Assembly: GCF_040409815.1 (NCBI RefSeq)
Contig: NZ_CP099959.1
Span: forward strand, 1,302,001-1,366,000
DNA: 64,000 nucleotides
Reading direction: 5' to 3'
From: Polynucleobacter sp. UK-FUSCHL-C3
GTDB lineage: Bacteria > Pseudomonadota > Gammaproteobacteria > Burkholderiales > Burkholderiaceae
Positions 17,914 to 28,251 of this stretch are shown here, piece after piece. The translations under genes and the position numbers were made by a program. Numbering within the stretch: the stretch's first letter is position 1; each line of letters starts with the position of its first letter. The notes beneath the pieces are model-generated. The model saw only the letters and a program-made list of their open reading frames with translations, did not search any database and was not told the DNA's origin.

Positions 17914-18304
17914 CGGTCAAGTTTCAGGTCATGCTCTTGGGGCGTATGTCCGCCCAGCCCTTGTTTTATTAGCACTCTCAAGCAGCCTACTCTTACAGTC
18001 TTGTGCTGCCCCTTTTATGGCAGCTGCCAGTAGCGTAGGATCAGCTGCTGGTTCTGCTGCGGTCGCCAGTCCTGTGACCGCGGTCAGCGTAATCTCTACA
18101 GTCACTACAGGAAGATCTCCTCTGGAGCACGCCACATCTGCGGCTACCAAGAAAGATTGCAGTTTTTTTAATGTCTTTAGCGCTAAGCCAATTTGCGAGG
18201 AGATCGTGATCCCTAGCGTCAAAGATCAAAGTGAGATGATTATTGGTGAGGCAGATCGTAGTGGATCCGTCATCGAAATTATTCAGGTACGACCGAGTAA
18301 ATAG
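17867..18304 (+). CDS. predicted lipoprotein of unknown function
   Basis: I do not recognise the family. The frame encodes a hydrophobic segment with a lipobox (ALVLLALSSSLLLQSC), so the mature protein would be lipid-anchored at the Cys. It is followed by an Ala/Ser/Val-rich stretch and a charged C-terminal part (KDCSFFNVFSAKPICEEIVIPS) with two more Cys. The start is unsure: ATG 17867 lies inside the preceding gene and gives a long n-region; TTG 17897 gives a lipobox Cys at about residue 36. Either way it overlaps the upstream gene, suggesting translational coupling. Its stop abuts tRNA-His. Confidence 0.6.
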   Translation: METGPQESITLRAVRNGQVSGHALGAYVRPALVLLALSSSLLLQSCAAPFMAAASSVGSAAGSAAVASPVTAVSVISTVTTGRSPLEHATSAATKKDCSFFNVFSAKPICEEIVIPSVKDQSEMIIGEADRSGSVIEIIQVRPSK

Positions 18305-18381
18305 TGGGGTGAACGACGGGACTCGAACCCGCGACAACCAGAATCACAATCTGGGACTCTACCAACTGAGCTACGTCCACC
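18305..18381 (-). tRNA. tRNA-His (GUG)
   Basis: The minus strand has acceptor GTGGACG (from 18380) pairing with CGTTCAC, discriminator C73, encoded CCA at 18307-18305, and T-loop GGTTCGAGTCC. Anticodon loop TTGTGAT gives GUG. A G at -1 (18381) and C73 are the identity elements expected of bacterial tRNA-His. It lies convergent and 1 bp from the lipoprotein gene. Confidence 0.97.
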
Positions 18382-18423
18382 ATTGCTACACAAGTATTAT
18401 AACTTCCCGAGAGCCTTGATGAA

Positions 18424-19503
18424 CTAGGCTATTTGAGCGTTTAAATCAAAGGCTGCCCAGTCTCCTAACTCAAGGCTTGCCTCAAAAAAGAACTCTTCAA
18501 TCGCCTCTTTTGTCTTCACTTTGGCTAATGCCCCGTGATCCGATAAACGCTGACGCCAGCGTCTAGCCCCCGCCCTTCCATGAGCAAGACCCATAATATG
18601 GCGGGTAATCGCTCCAAGATAGAATGGCTTTTGCCGTTCCTGGCAATCATCAAACCATTGCTTGGTTTGCTGAACCAATCCAATTTGGATACGATGCCAT
18701 TCAGTTTCACTAAAAAGATAACCAGCAGCCGAACCTTGGGACTGCAAAAGATCATCCCAACCTAATAACATCGCCGGGAAGTGATAGGCAGCTCTGCCAA
18801 CCATAAAGCCATCAAAGTCTTGCCAGTGATTAGCAATCTGCTCATTGCTCTCTAGGCCGCCATTCAACAATACTTTGAGATGGGGATAGGATTTTTGGGT
18901 ATCGATGCGTAATTGCTTGGCAACTTCATAGTGCAAAGCCGGCTTGGTGCGATTTTCCTTTGGTGACAATCCCTTTAATACAGCATTGCGCGCATGAATG
19001 GTCACCTGAGAGGCGCCCGCATCTGCAACAGCCAACATGAAATCCAAGACAAATTGATAATCTTCTTTTGACTCAGAGGCATCCATTTGATCCAAGCCAA
19101 GGCGATGCTTTACTGATATAGGTCGGTCATATACCGATCGCATCGCTCGGACACACTCAGCTACTAATGCAGGCTCTGCCATTAAGCAGGCTCCAAATGC
19201 ACCCTTTTGGACACGTTCTGAGGGACAGCCACAATTAAGATCGATTTCGTCGTAGTTCCACTGCTGGGCAAGCTCTGCACAACGAGCCAAATCAGAAGGT
19301 TCGCTACCTCCCAATTGCAATACCACTAGGTGTTCTATGGTGCCGTAATCGAGATGGCGAGCTTGGTCCCCATGTAACAAAGCTCCACTAGTCACCATCT
19401 CTGTATAGAGAACGGCCTCCTTTGTCAGGAGGCGATGAAACGATCGGCAATGACGATCGGTCCACTCCATCATTGGAGCAACGGCGAGGCGTTTCTTATT
19501 CAA
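18424..19503 (-). CDS. dusA: tRNA-dihydrouridine(20/20a) synthase DusA
   Basis: FMN enzyme that reduces uridines in the tRNA D-loop. The 359 residues show the TIM-barrel start RLAVAPMMEWTDRHCR, DEIDLNCGCPSERVQKGAFGACLM with catalytic Cys93, ISVKHRLGLD, and VTIHARNAVLKGLSPKENR, the last typical of DusA. The only plausible start is TTG at 19503; no ATG or GTG precedes the conserved N-terminus after the vapC stop. It begins 4 bp after the toxin-like gene ends, so it is likely read from the same transcript, an unusual setting for dusA. Confidence 0.93.
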   Translation of the reverse strand: MNKKRLAVAPMMEWTDRHCRSFHRLLTKEAVLYTEMVTSGALLHGDQARHLDYGTIEHLVVLQLGGSEPSDLARCAELAQQWNYDEIDLNCGCPSERVQKGAFGACLMAEPALVAECVRAMRSVYDRPISVKHRLGLDQMDASESKEDYQFVLDFMLAVADAGASQVTIHARNAVLKGLSPKENRTKPALHYEVAKQLRIDTQKSYPHLKVLLNGGLESNEQIANHWQDFDGFMVGRAAYHFPAMLLGWDDLLQSQGSAAGYLFSETEWHRIQIGLVQQTKQWFDDCQERQKPFYLGAITRHIMGLAHGRAGARRWRQRLSDHGALAKVKTKEAIEEFFFEASLELGDWAAFDLNAQIA

Positions 19504-19507
19504 AGAC

Positions 19508-19924
19508 CTATTCCCACGGATTAATCAATTTAACTTTTGTAGAGTCAAAGTCAACAGTATTTCGGGAAACTAAAGTTAGGCGATGTTCAATTGCAGTGGC
19601 AGCAATCATTGCGTCTCTATCTGAAGATGGATTAGGGATATGAAGGGATGCGCAACGAATTATAATTAGTGTATTGATTGGCAAAATTCTATCAACAAAA
19701 GCAGGGAGAACGAATTGCATTAGCCATTTTCTTAAAACCTGTGATTGTTTTTTATCTCGTCTCTCAAGTCGTAAAATTCCCAATTCAATTTCTAAAATAG
19801 TGATTACAGATAGAAACATAGTCGATGGCATTTTTGTTTCTGCCCATTCTTTGACTCTTGGATTTATTCCGCTCTCAGAAGTTTTTCTGAACTCTGAAAT
19901 GACATTGGTATCTAGTAAAAACAT
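19508..19924 (-). CDS. vapC: VapC-like PIN-domain toxin
   Basis: Predicted Mg-dependent ribonuclease of a type II toxin-antitoxin pair. The 138 residues show PIN acidic residues in order: Asp5 (FLLDTNVISE), Glu45/47 (ILEIELG), Asp102/104 (SDRDAMIAATA) and Asp125 (SRNTVDFD). Its ATG overlaps the antitoxin stop by 1 bp (TAATG), the usual coupling. The region is visibly more AT-rich than typA and dusA on either side, suggesting acquisition. Many VapC toxins cut tRNA or rRNA; the target here is unknown. The FitB/StbB-type PIN subgroup is equally possible. Confidence 0.9.
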   Translation of the reverse strand: MFLLDTNVISEFRKTSESGINPRVKEWAETKMPSTMFLSVITILEIELGILRLERRDKKQSQVLRKWLMQFVLPAFVDRILPINTLIIIRCASLHIPNPSSDRDAMIAATAIEHRLTLVSRNTVDFDSTKVKLINPWE

Positions 19925-20175
19925 TAGCTTAAGTCTATTGGCTTAGTAAAGTTTTCTATTTTCGCAGGCTCAAATTTAATATCGCCAGCAGCTTTCATGC
20001 CCACAAGATCGAGAATGTTTTTTTGATGGCCAATGACTCTTTGGTAATCCTCGTACAGCATCAAAACATGTGAGGGCCTACCGCGATCTGTAATAAAAAC
20101 CGGTCCAGACCTACAGGCCTTTTTTGCACCGCTTGTATCCTGATTAAATTCTCTACTAGACAGGGTTTTTGGCAC
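19924..20175 (-). CDS. Phd/YefM-type antitoxin
   Basis: The 83-residue protein begins MPKTLSSREFNQDTSGAKKA and continues PVFITDRGRPSHVLMLYEDYQRV, the N-terminal DNA-binding fold of Phd/YefM antitoxins; the C-terminal part (FEPAKIENFTKPIDLS) should wrap the toxin. The start is GTG at 20175 with AAAAGGAA about 9 bp upstream. A perfect palindrome lies about 18-50 bp before the start, fitting autoregulation by the toxin-antitoxin complex. The pairing with a PIN toxin is common for this family. Confidence 0.9.
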   Translation of the reverse strand: MPKTLSSREFNQDTSGAKKACRSGPVFITDRGRPSHVLMLYEDYQRVIGHQKNILDLVGMKAAGDIKFEPAKIENFTKPIDLS

Positions 20176-20192
20176 GCCGATTTTCCTTTTAA

Positions 20193-20224
20193 ACTATAAT
20201 GTAGTAATGTTACTACATTATAGT
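20193..20224 (-). promoter_or_regulatory. palindromic operator/promoter of the toxin-antitoxin operon
   Basis: Arms ACTATAATGTAGTAA (20193-20207) and TTACTACATTATAGT (20210-20224) are exact reverse complements separated by 2 bp. The position, directly before the antitoxin gene, and the embedded TATAAT suggest a combined promoter and operator bound by the Phd-type antitoxin. Binding is inferred. Confidence 0.75.
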
Positions 20225-20261
20225 AGCATCGATCCAAAGCCCTAAAGTTCAGACTTGAGGA

Positions 20262-22085
20262 CTAAACGTCGTCTCTTGAAGCCTTCTTACGCTCATGCTC
20301 TTTTAAATAACGCTTACGCAGACGAATACTCTTGGGGGTAACCTCAACAAGCTCGTCGTCTGAAATGAACTCAACGGCATATTCCAGAGTTAATTGCACA
20401 GGCGTAACCAAGCGGACTGCTTCATCTGTTCCAGAAGCGCGCACGTTAGTTAACTGCTTACCCTTAATGGGATTAACAACGAGATCATTATCTCGACTAT
20501 GAATACCAATAATCATGCCCTCGTAAAGCGGGTCTCCCGGTGAGACAAACATTCGTCCACGGTCTTGTAGCTTCCAAAGGGCGTAAGCTACCGCCTCACC
20601 ATCATCTTGACTAATCAGTACACCGTTATGGCGCTCGCCCAAGATACCCTCCTTGACAGGCGCATAAGAATCAAAGTTATGGCTCATTAAGCCATTCCCG
20701 CGCGTCAAGGTCATGAAGTCCCCCTGAAAACCAATGAGGCCCCTCGCTGGAACACGGTATTCAAGACGGGTTCGACCCTTACCATCGCTCACCATATCCA
20801 AGAGCTCTGCCTTGCGCTTGCCAAGCTCTTCCATGACTCCGCCTTGGGTGGTGTCCTCGACATCCACGGTCAAGTTCTCATAGGGCTCGAGCTTGACCCC
20901 ATTCTCTTCATGAAAAACGACTCGGGGTCTTGAAACTGCTAGCTCATAGCCCTCACGGCGCATGTTCTCAACCAAAATAGTAAGGTGGAGCTCTCCGCGA
21001 CCGGATACTTCAAAAACAGTGTCATCATCGGTCTCTCGAACCCGTAAGGCCATATTAGACTTAAGTTCACGATCTAAGCGCTCTCGAATCTGACGACTGG
21101 TCACGAACTTCCCTTCGCGCCCAGCAAGTGGGCTGGTATTAACCATAAAGTTCATGGTTAAGGTTGGCTCATCAATCTTTAACATTGGCAAAGCATCGAC
21201 TCGATCTGGGGCACAAATGGTCGTGCCAATGGCTAGGTCCTCAATACCATTGACAAGGACAATGTCACCTGCAATAGCCTCCTCAACCACTTCACGCTCG
21301 AGACCTCTGAACTTCAATACTTGATTTATGCGGCCCTTAAATGGAGTTCCATCTGGACCGTTCACACAAACTACATCTGTACCAGGCTTTATCCTGCCTC
21401 TACTAATGCGGCCTACGCCAATTTTTCCGACATAGCTGCTGTAATCAATTGAGGAAATTTGTAATTGCAAGGGAGCATCAACCTCATCGTCGCGCACTGG
21501 TACGTGTTTTAATACGGCATCAAATAAGGGGCGCATATTGCCTTCACGAACGCTCTCATCGTTACCAGCATAGCCATTGAGGCCAGATGCATAAATGACT
21601 GGGAAATCTAATTGCTCTTCAGTAGCCCCTAACTTATCAAAGAGCTCAAACGTGGCATTAATTACATAATCGCAACGCGCTCCAGGACGATCAACTTTGT
21701 TCACAACCACGATAGGCTTAAGACCGAGTGCAAGGGCTTTCTTGGTCACAAAACGGGTTTGGGGCATTGGGCCCTCGACGGCATCCACCAACAAGAGCAC
21801 GCCATCCACCATCGATAAAACACGCTCTACCTCGCCACCAAAGTCTGCGTGTCCAGGGGTATCCACAATATTGATGTGTGTACCGTCATACTCCACGGCA
21901 CAGTTCTTGGCCAAAATGGTGATGCCACGTTCTTTTTCAAGATCATTGGAGTCCATGATTCGCTCAGAGAGCTTTTCATTGGTACGAAAAGTTCCTGATT
22001 GACGCAAGAGTTGGTCAACAAGAGTTGTTTTGCCATGGTCAACGTGAGCGATGATGGCGATATTACGAAGTGCGCGTTTGGTCAT
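20262..22085 (-). CDS. typA: ribosome-associated GTPase BipA/TypA
   Basis: Translational GTPase of the EF-G family involved in 50S assembly and stress adaptation. The 607 residues contain P-loop [15 protein letters not shown], switch motif [19 protein letters not shown] and NKVDRPGAR, followed by domain 2 ([15 protein letters not shown]), the EF-G-like domains ([21 protein letters not shown]) and the BipA-specific C-terminus ending near [17 protein letters not shown]. It follows truB after 29 bp and is probably the last core gene of the rimP-nusA-infB transcript. Confidence 0.97.
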   Translation of the reverse strand: MTKRALRNIAIIAHVDHGKTTLVDQLLRQSGTFRTNEKLSERIMDSNDLEKERGITILAKNCAVEYDGTHINIVDTPGHADFGGEVERVLSMVDGVLLLVDAVEGPMPQTRFVTKKALALGLKPIVVVNKVDRPGARCDYVINATFELFDKLGATEEQLDFPVIYASGLNGYAGNDESVREGNMRPLFDAVLKHVPVRDDEVDAPLQLQISSIDYSSYVGKIGVGRISRGRIKPGTDVVCVNGPDGTPFKGRINQVLKFRGLEREVVEEAIAGDIVLVNGIEDLAIGTTICAPDRVDALPMLKIDEPTLTMNFMVNTSPLAGREGKFVTSRQIRERLDRELKSNMALRVRETDDDTVFEVSGRGELHLTILVENMRREGYELAVSRPRVVFHEENGVKLEPYENLTVDVEDTTQGGVMEELGKRKAELLDMVSDGKGRTRLEYRVPARGLIGFQGDFMTLTRGNGLMSHNFDSYAPVKEGILGERHNGVLISQDDGEAVAYALWKLQDRGRMFVSPGDPLYEGMIIGIHSRDNDLVVNPIKGKQLTNVRASGTDEAVRLVTPVQLTLEYAVEFISDDELVEVTPKSIRLRKRYLKEHERKKASRDDV

Positions 22086-22114
22086 TTGATACTTTGCTTA
22101 ATAAAGGTGAAAAA

Positions 22115-23038
22115 TTAGTTTTGGTTGATAAGGCGCTGAGCAATAAAGCGCCGAGGGTGTAAAACGCCCGAGCGCCAATCGGCAGTACCAATAAAGTTTT
22201 GAGGAAGCGCTTGGCTCCGATAAATCCGAAATAAAGAGTTAGCCCACTGTGTAGCGATATTTAAAGCGCATGGAACGCGTTGTCCCATCTCTAAGCGCTT
22301 TGCTTGGTGATCATCCACCGTCAGCTCAGGCAAGGTTTGTAATAGTGCATCGACTGGTAAGACTTGGGGGGAGGTATGCTGCAAGTTCTCTAAAGTAGTG
22401 GCCTGTACCAATGACAAGTGGCCAACCATGGTTCTACGCAAGCCAATCAGGTGTGCGCCACAGCCAAGAGCATGGCCAATATCTTCAGCTAAAACACGAA
22501 TATAAGTTCCCTTGCTACAGTGCACTTCAATATCAATCTCTGGCCACTGAATGTTCAATAACTTGATTGAATAAATGGTAATTTTACGAGGCTCGCGCTC
22601 GATCTCAATGCCAGAGCGTGCATACTCGTAGAGAGGCTTTCCATCTCGCTTCAAAGCAGAATACATCGGAGGAACTTGCTCAATCTGACCAGTAAAACGA
22701 GGCAAAATTCCTTCCATTAATCCCTGGGCCATAGCGTTATCCGTGACTTCCGCTGTTGATTTTTCAGCAATGATTTGGCCCTGAGCGTCACCCGTATCAG
22801 TCTGAATGCCAAACCGTAATTTTGCTTGGTATACCTTGTCTGCATCTAGTAAATCTTGCGAGTATTTAGTGGCCTCACCCAAACAAACTGGCAATAGTCC
22901 AGTTGCCATTGGATCCAGCGTGCCAGTATGCCCCGCTTTCTCGGCATGCAGAAGCCGTTTCACGGAAGTTACCGCACTTTGAGAACTCATTCCGGAGGGC
23001 TTGTCTAACAAGACCACCCCGTCAATCCGCTGAGCCAT
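22115..23038 (-). CDS. truB: tRNA pseudouridine(55) synthase TruB
   Basis: Makes pseudouridine 55 in the T-loop of tRNAs. The 307 residues show GVVLLDKPSGMSSQ, KAGHTGTLDPMATGLLPVCLG with catalytic Asp42, and the RNA-binding segment HCSKGTYIRVLAEDIGHALGCGAHLIGLRRT. The start is 5 bp after the rbfA stop. Order infB-rbfA-truB is the conserved bacterial arrangement. Confidence 0.96.
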   Translation of the reverse strand: MAQRIDGVVLLDKPSGMSSQSAVTSVKRLLHAEKAGHTGTLDPMATGLLPVCLGEATKYSQDLLDADKVYQAKLRFGIQTDTGDAQGQIIAEKSTAEVTDNAMAQGLMEGILPRFTGQIEQVPPMYSALKRDGKPLYEYARSGIEIEREPRKITIYSIKLLNIQWPEIDIEVHCSKGTYIRVLAEDIGHALGCGAHLIGLRRTMVGHLSLVQATTLENLQHTSPQVLPVDALLQTLPELTVDDHQAKRLEMGQRVPCALNIATQWANSLFRIYRSQALPQNFIGTADWRSGVLHPRRFIAQRLINQN

Positions 23039-23043
23039 CGTAA

Positions 23044-23400
23044 TTAATTAGGCTTTGAGCCTAATGCCTGATCTATTAATCGAGACATTTCTGCGCCACG
23101 CTCGATTGAGGTATCAAAGACAAAATGCAAAGTAGGCACAGTATGGGTATGCATTCGTTTAAAGAGTAATGAATGAAGATAGCCCGCCTTATCCTGCAAA
23201 GATCCCAATGCATATTGGGCATCCCCACCCAAAACAGTGAAATAAATCTTTGCATGCGCTAGATCGGGGGAGAGTTCAACTGCCTGAATGGTAATTAAGC
23301 CATTGGCAGGATCCCTCAGTTCTCGTGGAATGAGCTCAGCCAAATCTCGCTGAATTTGATCAGCGAGACGTTGGTGACGATGGGGACTTGTTTTATGCAT
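23044..23400 (-). CDS. rbfA: 30S ribosome-binding factor A
   Basis: Late 30S maturation and cold-adaptation factor binding 16S rRNA. The 118 residues start [18 protein letters not shown] and include the KH-fold signature [17 protein letters not shown] and [23 protein letters not shown]. The size and position between infB (11 bp) and truB (5 bp) are standard. Confidence 0.95.
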   Translation of the reverse strand: MHKTSPHRHQRLADQIQRDLAELIPRELRDPANGLITIQAVELSPDLAHAKIYFTVLGGDAQYALGSLQDKAGYLHSLLFKRMHTHTVPTLHFVFDTSIERGAEMSRLIDQALGSKPN

Positions 23401-23411
23401 ACAGCAATCAA

Positions 23412-26114
23412 TTAAAGCGTTCTAGCAACCTCGGTAACCTCAAAGACCTCAAGCTGATCGCCCTCTTTGATATCGTTGCTGTTCTTTAAGGAAAGGCCGC
23501 ACTCAAAACCACCCTTTACTTCTTTGACATCATCCTTAAAGCGTTTTAAGGAATCTAGCTCGCCGGTCCACACAACCACGTTATCGCGTAATAGGCGAAC
23601 ACGTGAGTTACGCCGAACGATGCCATCCAAAACCATACAACCTGCGATAGCGCCAACCTTGGATACATTAAAGACCTGGCGTATCTCAACCATACCGATA
23701 ATCTCTTCTTTCTTATCAGGGGTTAACATGCCGCTTAAGGCTGCCTTCACCTCATCCACTGCGTCATAAATAATGTTGTGATAACGAATATCAACACCAT
23801 TGGTCTCTGCTAATTTACGAGCCACCGCATCAGCACGTGCATTAAATCCAATAATCACGCCTTTAGAGGCAATGGCTAAGTTCACATCCGTTTCAGTAAT
23901 ACCGCCTACAGCAGCATGAACAATTTGCACCTTCACCTCATCGGTGGAAAGTTTTTGTAAGGATTGCGAAAGGGCCTCTTGAGAACCCTGCACGTCTGCC
24001 TTAATAATGATGGGCAAGAGCTTGGCTTCTACTGCGCCTTCGCCCATATTCTCCATCATGTTCTCAAGCTTGACGGCTTGTTGTTTTGCCAACTTCACGT
24101 CACGGAACTTACCTTGACGGAACAAAGCAATCTCACGAGCTTTACGCTCATCGGCCACGACTTGGAATGACTCTCCTGCATCAGGAACTTCCGATAAACC
24201 TTGGATCTCCACCGGAATGGAAGGGCCAGCTTCGTTGGTTGCCTTTGCATTCTCATCCAACATCGCGCGCACTCGACCATAAGACTGGCCAGCCAAAAGC
24301 ATATCGCCCCGCTTTAATGTGCCAGATTGAACTAATACAGTGGCCACTGGTCCACGGCCTTTATCCAAGCGTGCCTCAATCACAATGCCCTGTGCTGGCG
24401 CATCTTTGGGGGCTCTGAGTTCCAGAATTTCTGCTTGCAGCAGTACGTTCTCTAATAGCGCATCGATTCCTTCACCAGTTTTTGCAGAGACGCCAATAAA
24501 TGGAGAATCGCCACCGTATTCTTCAGGTACGACTTGCTCGCTAACCAATTCAGTCTTAACCCTATCAGCATTTGCTTCTGGCTTATCAATCTTATTAATC
24601 GCAACTACCAATGGAACATTAGCTGCTTTAGCATGATGGATTGCCTCGCGCGTTTGTGGCATGACACCATCATCGGCAGCCACTACCAGGATCACAATAT
24701 CGGTTGCCTTGGCACCGCGCGCACGCATTGCTGTAAAGGCCTCGTGACCCGGTGTATCCAAGAATGTAATAACCCCGCGTGGAGTCTCCACATGATAGGC
24801 GCCAATATGCTGGGTTATTCCACCAGCCTCACCCGCCGCTACTTTCGCAACGCGGATTTTGTCAAGCAAGGATGTCTTACCGTGATCAACGTGCCCCATC
24901 ACCGTTACGACAGGCGGTCTTGGCAAAGAAGGTGCATCTTCTGCCGAAGCACCCAAATCAATTTCAGGGTCATCTAATTTGGCAGCATGCGCTTTGTGGC
25001 CCATTTCTTCAACGATGATCATCGCTGTATCTTGGTCCAACACTTGATTAATGGTCACCATCTGACCCATACCCATCAACAACTTAATAACTTCAGCACC
25101 TTTTACAGACATTTTGTGTGCTAGGTCAGCTACAGTGACGGTTTCGGGGATATACACATCTCGCACAACCGGCTCTGTGGGTACTTGGAAATTAGTTGCT
25201 GGGGCATCTTCTTGATTCTGGTGTTGCTTCTTACGACCACCACCACTTCGCCATCCACCACCCAAACCGCCGCTCATATCGCCACGGGTTTTTAATCCAA
25301 CCTTACGTTTTGCCCCTTCCTCTTGCCATGTTGAAGAGGTCTCAGAAGACTTAATTAATTTACCGCCAACTTTTGTTGGCTTCTTTTTATCTTCGCTGCC
25401 TTCTGCCTTGACAGGCTTGTGCAAAGTACCTTTCTTAGCTTCTTCGCTGGCAACTTCACTCGGCGCCTTTAAGACTCGAGCGGGAGTGCTCATCATGTCC
25501 CGAATCGCAGATACCTCAGCCTCGGCAGCTGCACGCCGAGAACGGAGTTCAGCTAAATCTTTAGCGGCTTTTTCTTTAGTAGCCGCCTCTTTCTCAGCCT
25601 CTGCCTTGCTGGGCTGTTGCTCGCTAGCAACTTTCTTCACCTTTTGCTCGCTGGCAGCCTTCATCTCCGCTTCTTGCCTAGCCAATAATTCGGCTTGACG
25701 AGAAGCTTCAGCGGCGCGTTTCTCTAATTCCTCATCCGATAAGATTGCTTTTTTCTCAACAGGAGCCTTTACTTCTTTTTCTTCCTTAGGCTCTTCTGTT
25801 TTTGCAGACTCATCACGTTTTACTAAAACACGTTTCTTGCGAACCTCAACTTGCACAGTGCGAGTCCGACCAGCCGAATCTGCTTGACGAATCTCACTGG
25901 TCTCACGCTTGGTCAACGTAATTTTCTTACGAGCTCCAGTATCAGCACTACCATGCGCTTTTTGGAGATACTCCAATAGAGCAGTCTTATCCTTATCGGT
26001 AATCTTGTCAGCCTCGGACTCTTTCTCAATTCCAGCGGCCTTCAGTTGTACCAACAAATCTGATGGGCTTCGTTTTAGCTCCTCAGCCAGTACTTTTACG
26101 GTTGTCGTAGCCAT
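23412..26114 (-). CDS. infB: translation initiation factor IF-2
   Basis: GTPase that places initiator tRNA on the 30S subunit. Starting at ATG 26114 ([21 protein letters not shown], with GAGGGGAAG just upstream) it has 900 residues; the in-frame extension to 26147 is inside nusA and not used. An N-terminal IF2N module is followed by a long charged Glu/Lys/Ala-rich linker (about residues 85-275), a second IF2N, the G domain ([39 protein letters not shown]) and the C-terminal initiator-tRNA-binding domains. It follows nusA by 10 bp. Confidence 0.97.
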   Translation of the reverse strand: MATTTVKVLAEELKRSPSDLLVQLKAAGIEKESEADKITDKDKTALLEYLQKAHGSADTGARKKITLTKRETSEIRQADSAGRTRTVQVEVRKKRVLVKRDESAKTEEPKEEKEVKAPVEKKAILSDEELEKRAAEASRQAELLARQEAEMKAASEQKVKKVASEQQPSKAEAEKEAATKEKAAKDLAELRSRRAAAEAEVSAIRDMMSTPARVLKAPSEVASEEAKKGTLHKPVKAEGSEDKKKPTKVGGKLIKSSETSSTWQEEGAKRKVGLKTRGDMSGGLGGGWRSGGGRKKQHQNQEDAPATNFQVPTEPVVRDVYIPETVTVADLAHKMSVKGAEVIKLLMGMGQMVTINQVLDQDTAMIIVEEMGHKAHAAKLDDPEIDLGASAEDAPSLPRPPVVTVMGHVDHGKTSLLDKIRVAKVAAGEAGGITQHIGAYHVETPRGVITFLDTPGHEAFTAMRARGAKATDIVILVVAADDGVMPQTREAIHHAKAANVPLVVAINKIDKPEANADRVKTELVSEQVVPEEYGGDSPFIGVSAKTGEGIDALLENVLLQAEILELRAPKDAPAQGIVIEARLDKGRGPVATVLVQSGTLKRGDMLLAGQSYGRVRAMLDENAKATNEAGPSIPVEIQGLSEVPDAGESFQVVADERKAREIALFRQGKFRDVKLAKQQAVKLENMMENMGEGAVEAKLLPIIIKADVQGSQEALSQSLQKLSTDEVKVQIVHAAVGGITETDVNLAIASKGVIIGFNARADAVARKLAETNGVDIRYHNIIYDAVDEVKAALSGMLTPDKKEEIIGMVEIRQVFNVSKVGAIAGCMVLDGIVRRNSRVRLLRDNVVVWTGELDSLKRFKDDVKEVKGGFECGLSLKNSNDIKEGDQLEVFEVTEVARTL

Positions 26115-26124
26115 GCGCTTCCCC

Positions 26125-27603
26125 TCATGCGTTAAACCAATGTTCACGCGCTTTCATAATGAGCGTTTTGGCTGTTGCTTCATCCATACTAGTGATTTCC
26201 ACTAGTTCATCTACTGCTAAACCAGCTAAATCATCTCGTGTATGCACTTGGTTTTCTGCTAATTTTGCAATCAACTCAGTAGAAAGACCTTCGAGTGAGC
26301 GAAGGTCCTGCGATACTTCCTCAATACGCTCTTCCTTAGCTAACTCCATCGTTAATAAAGAGTCGCGTGCCCGTGTTCTTAATTCATTAACAGTATCCTC
26401 ATCAAATGATTCAATCTCAAGCATCTCGGACAAAGGTACATAGGCTACTTCTTCTAAGGAGTTAAAGCCCTCTTCGATCAAGATATCAGCAACCTCTTGA
26501 TCCACGTCTAACTTATCCATAAACAATTGGCGGACCACAACTGACTCTTTTTCAGATTTCTCAGCAGACTCTTCAGGGGTCATAATATTAATTTGCCATC
26601 CGGTCAACTCACTGGCCAAACGAACGTTTTGCCCGCTTCTCCCAATCGCAATTGCTAAGTTCTCTTCATCTACCACGACATCCATAGCGTGACGCTCTTC
26701 ATCCACCACAATCGATGAAACCTGTGCAGGTGCTAATGCACCAATCACAAATTGGGCAGGATCTTCCGACCATAGAACAATATCGACAGCCTCGCCAGCA
26801 ACTTCATTACGCACAGCCGTGACACGAGTACCACGAACACCAACACAAGTACCAATCGGATCGATCCGTTTATCGTGAGTGACCACTGCAATCTTGGCTC
26901 TTACTCCAGGATCACGGGCAGCGCCCTTGATATCTAAGAGTCGTTGCTCGATCTCAGGCACTTCATTCTCAAATAACTTCATTAAAAATTCGGGGCATGT
27001 ACGCGAGAGCTCAATTTGTGGACCACGCGCTTCGCGATCTACCTTCAAAATGTAAGCGCGGACACGATCTCCTGAACGCAGGTTCTCTTTTGGGATCATT
27101 TGATCGCGACGTAATAAGGCTTCAACACGACCCGATTCAATGATTAATCCATTCTTGTCGGCGCGCTTGACCGTACCGGTCATGATCTTTTCACCCCGCT
27201 CGAGGTAATCATTCAAAATTTGTTCACGCTCAGCATCTCGAATGCGCTGCAAGATAACCTGTTTTGCAGCCTGAGCACCAATCCGGCCAAATGCTAATGA
27301 CTCTATCTGCTCTTCAATATGATCGCCCACTTCGATGTCAGAGATTTGCTCTTTTGCCTCAAATTGCAAAATCTCCTTATCCGGCTCTTGTAAGCCAGCT
27401 TCGTCAGGAACAACCAACCAGCGGCGGAAGGTCTCATATTCACCGCTATCGCGGTCAATCGAAACGCGAATATCCACATCTTCGCTGTAGCGTTTTTTGG
27501 TGGCCGATGCCAATGCAAGCTCGAGAGCTTCAAAAACGATCTCGCGATCTACATTCTTTTCACGGGCCAGGGCTTCTGCCAACATGAGAACTTCACGACT
27601 CAT
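26125..27603 (-). CDS. nusA: transcription termination/antitermination factor NusA
   Basis: RNA polymerase-binding factor for pausing, termination and rRNA antitermination. The 492 residues contain the N-terminal RNAP-binding domain, an S1 domain ([22 protein letters not shown]), two KH domains ([43 protein letters not shown]) and two C-terminal acidic HhH repeats (about 360-490), as in proteobacterial NusA. Its ATG overlaps the rimP stop by 4 bp. Confidence 0.97.
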   Translation of the reverse strand: MSREVLMLAEALAREKNVDREIVFEALELALASATKKRYSEDVDIRVSIDRDSGEYETFRRWLVVPDEAGLQEPDKEILQFEAKEQISDIEVGDHIEEQIESLAFGRIGAQAAKQVILQRIRDAEREQILNDYLERGEKIMTGTVKRADKNGLIIESGRVEALLRRDQMIPKENLRSGDRVRAYILKVDREARGPQIELSRTCPEFLMKLFENEVPEIEQRLLDIKGAARDPGVRAKIAVVTHDKRIDPIGTCVGVRGTRVTAVRNEVAGEAVDIVLWSEDPAQFVIGALAPAQVSSIVVDEERHAMDVVVDEENLAIAIGRSGQNVRLASELTGWQINIMTPEESAEKSEKESVVVRQLFMDKLDVDQEVADILIEEGFNSLEEVAYVPLSEMLEIESFDEDTVNELRTRARDSLLTMELAKEERIEEVSQDLRSLEGLSTELIAKLAENQVHTRDDLAGLAVDELVEITSMDEATAKTLIMKAREHWFNA

Positions 27604-28091
27604 GATTTTTTTCCTTTGAAATCAATTACAGGGACCAAGCGAGCTTTTTCAACTTCAGCCAAGCTAAATTCCAGCTCAGCAGGAGATCCATCACTCGCCT
27701 CAAATAACAAACTAAACTTTGCATCTGGAGAATCTACCGAGCCACTTTTTAGACCCTGCAACATTCCCCTAAAATTCTTTCTTCCTGAAGCTGCAACGCG
27801 CAATTTCAGATCAATTTCTACACCTGCGAACCGAATAAACTCAGCAGCCGTCTTAACCGGACGATCTAAACCTGGCGATGAAACCTCAAGACGCTCGTAG
27901 GGAACGTTCTCAACTGCCAAGGTATAGGTCAACTGATGACTTACCTTCTCACAATCCTCCACCGTAATCATGCGATCAAAGTCTGGGTTTTCAATCGTGA
28001 CACGTAGCAACCCACGACCTTCTCGCTCGATATCAACCAGCGAGTAGCCTAGATTGCCAACTTCGGCAAAAATAATCTGCTGTTCTTTCAC
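27600..28091 (-). CDS. rimP: ribosome maturation factor RimP
   Basis: Needed for early 30S assembly. From GTG 28091 it has 163 residues beginning [33 protein letters not shown], with the conserved [17 protein letters not shown] motif and a C-terminal SH3-like domain. GGGGA lies upstream of this GTG; a TTG at 28106 would add five residues and is less likely. First gene of the rimP-nusA-infB operon, so the promoter should lie in 28092-28132. Confidence 0.92.
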   Translation of the reverse strand: MKEQQIIFAEVGNLGYSLVDIEREGRGLLRVTIENPDFDRMITVEDCEKVSHQLTYTLAVENVPYERLEVSSPGLDRPVKTAAEFIRFAGVEIDLKLRVAASGRKNFRGMLQGLKSGSVDSPDAKFSLLFEASDGSPAELEFSLAEVEKARLVPVIDFKGKKS

Positions 28092-28132
28092 GCAATCCCC
28101 ACACAAACATCACCCATTACATCCCGTTTGGC

Positions 28133-28158
28133 AAAAAAAAATGGGCTTACAAGCCCAT
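28133..28158 (-). terminator. Rho-independent terminator after rluB
   Basis: On the minus strand an 8-bp stem ATGGGCTT/AAGCCCAT (28158-28141) is followed by a run of nine U residues (28141-28133). It lies between the rluB stop and rimP, separating the scpB-rluB transcript from the rimP operon. Confidence 0.88.
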
Positions 28159-28251
28159 ATTCCCAATTACCAGAACAGGCCAGCCTACGTTGAACACAAC
28201 ATCAGCCGGTGAGGTGAGAATTATACCCGAATCAAAAAATCTCTAGTCAAA

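Noticed and set aside
23412-26114. Lys/Glu/Ala-rich stretch of infB as a separate coiled-coil gene
   Set aside because: It is the usual linker between the N-terminal module and the G domain of IF-2.
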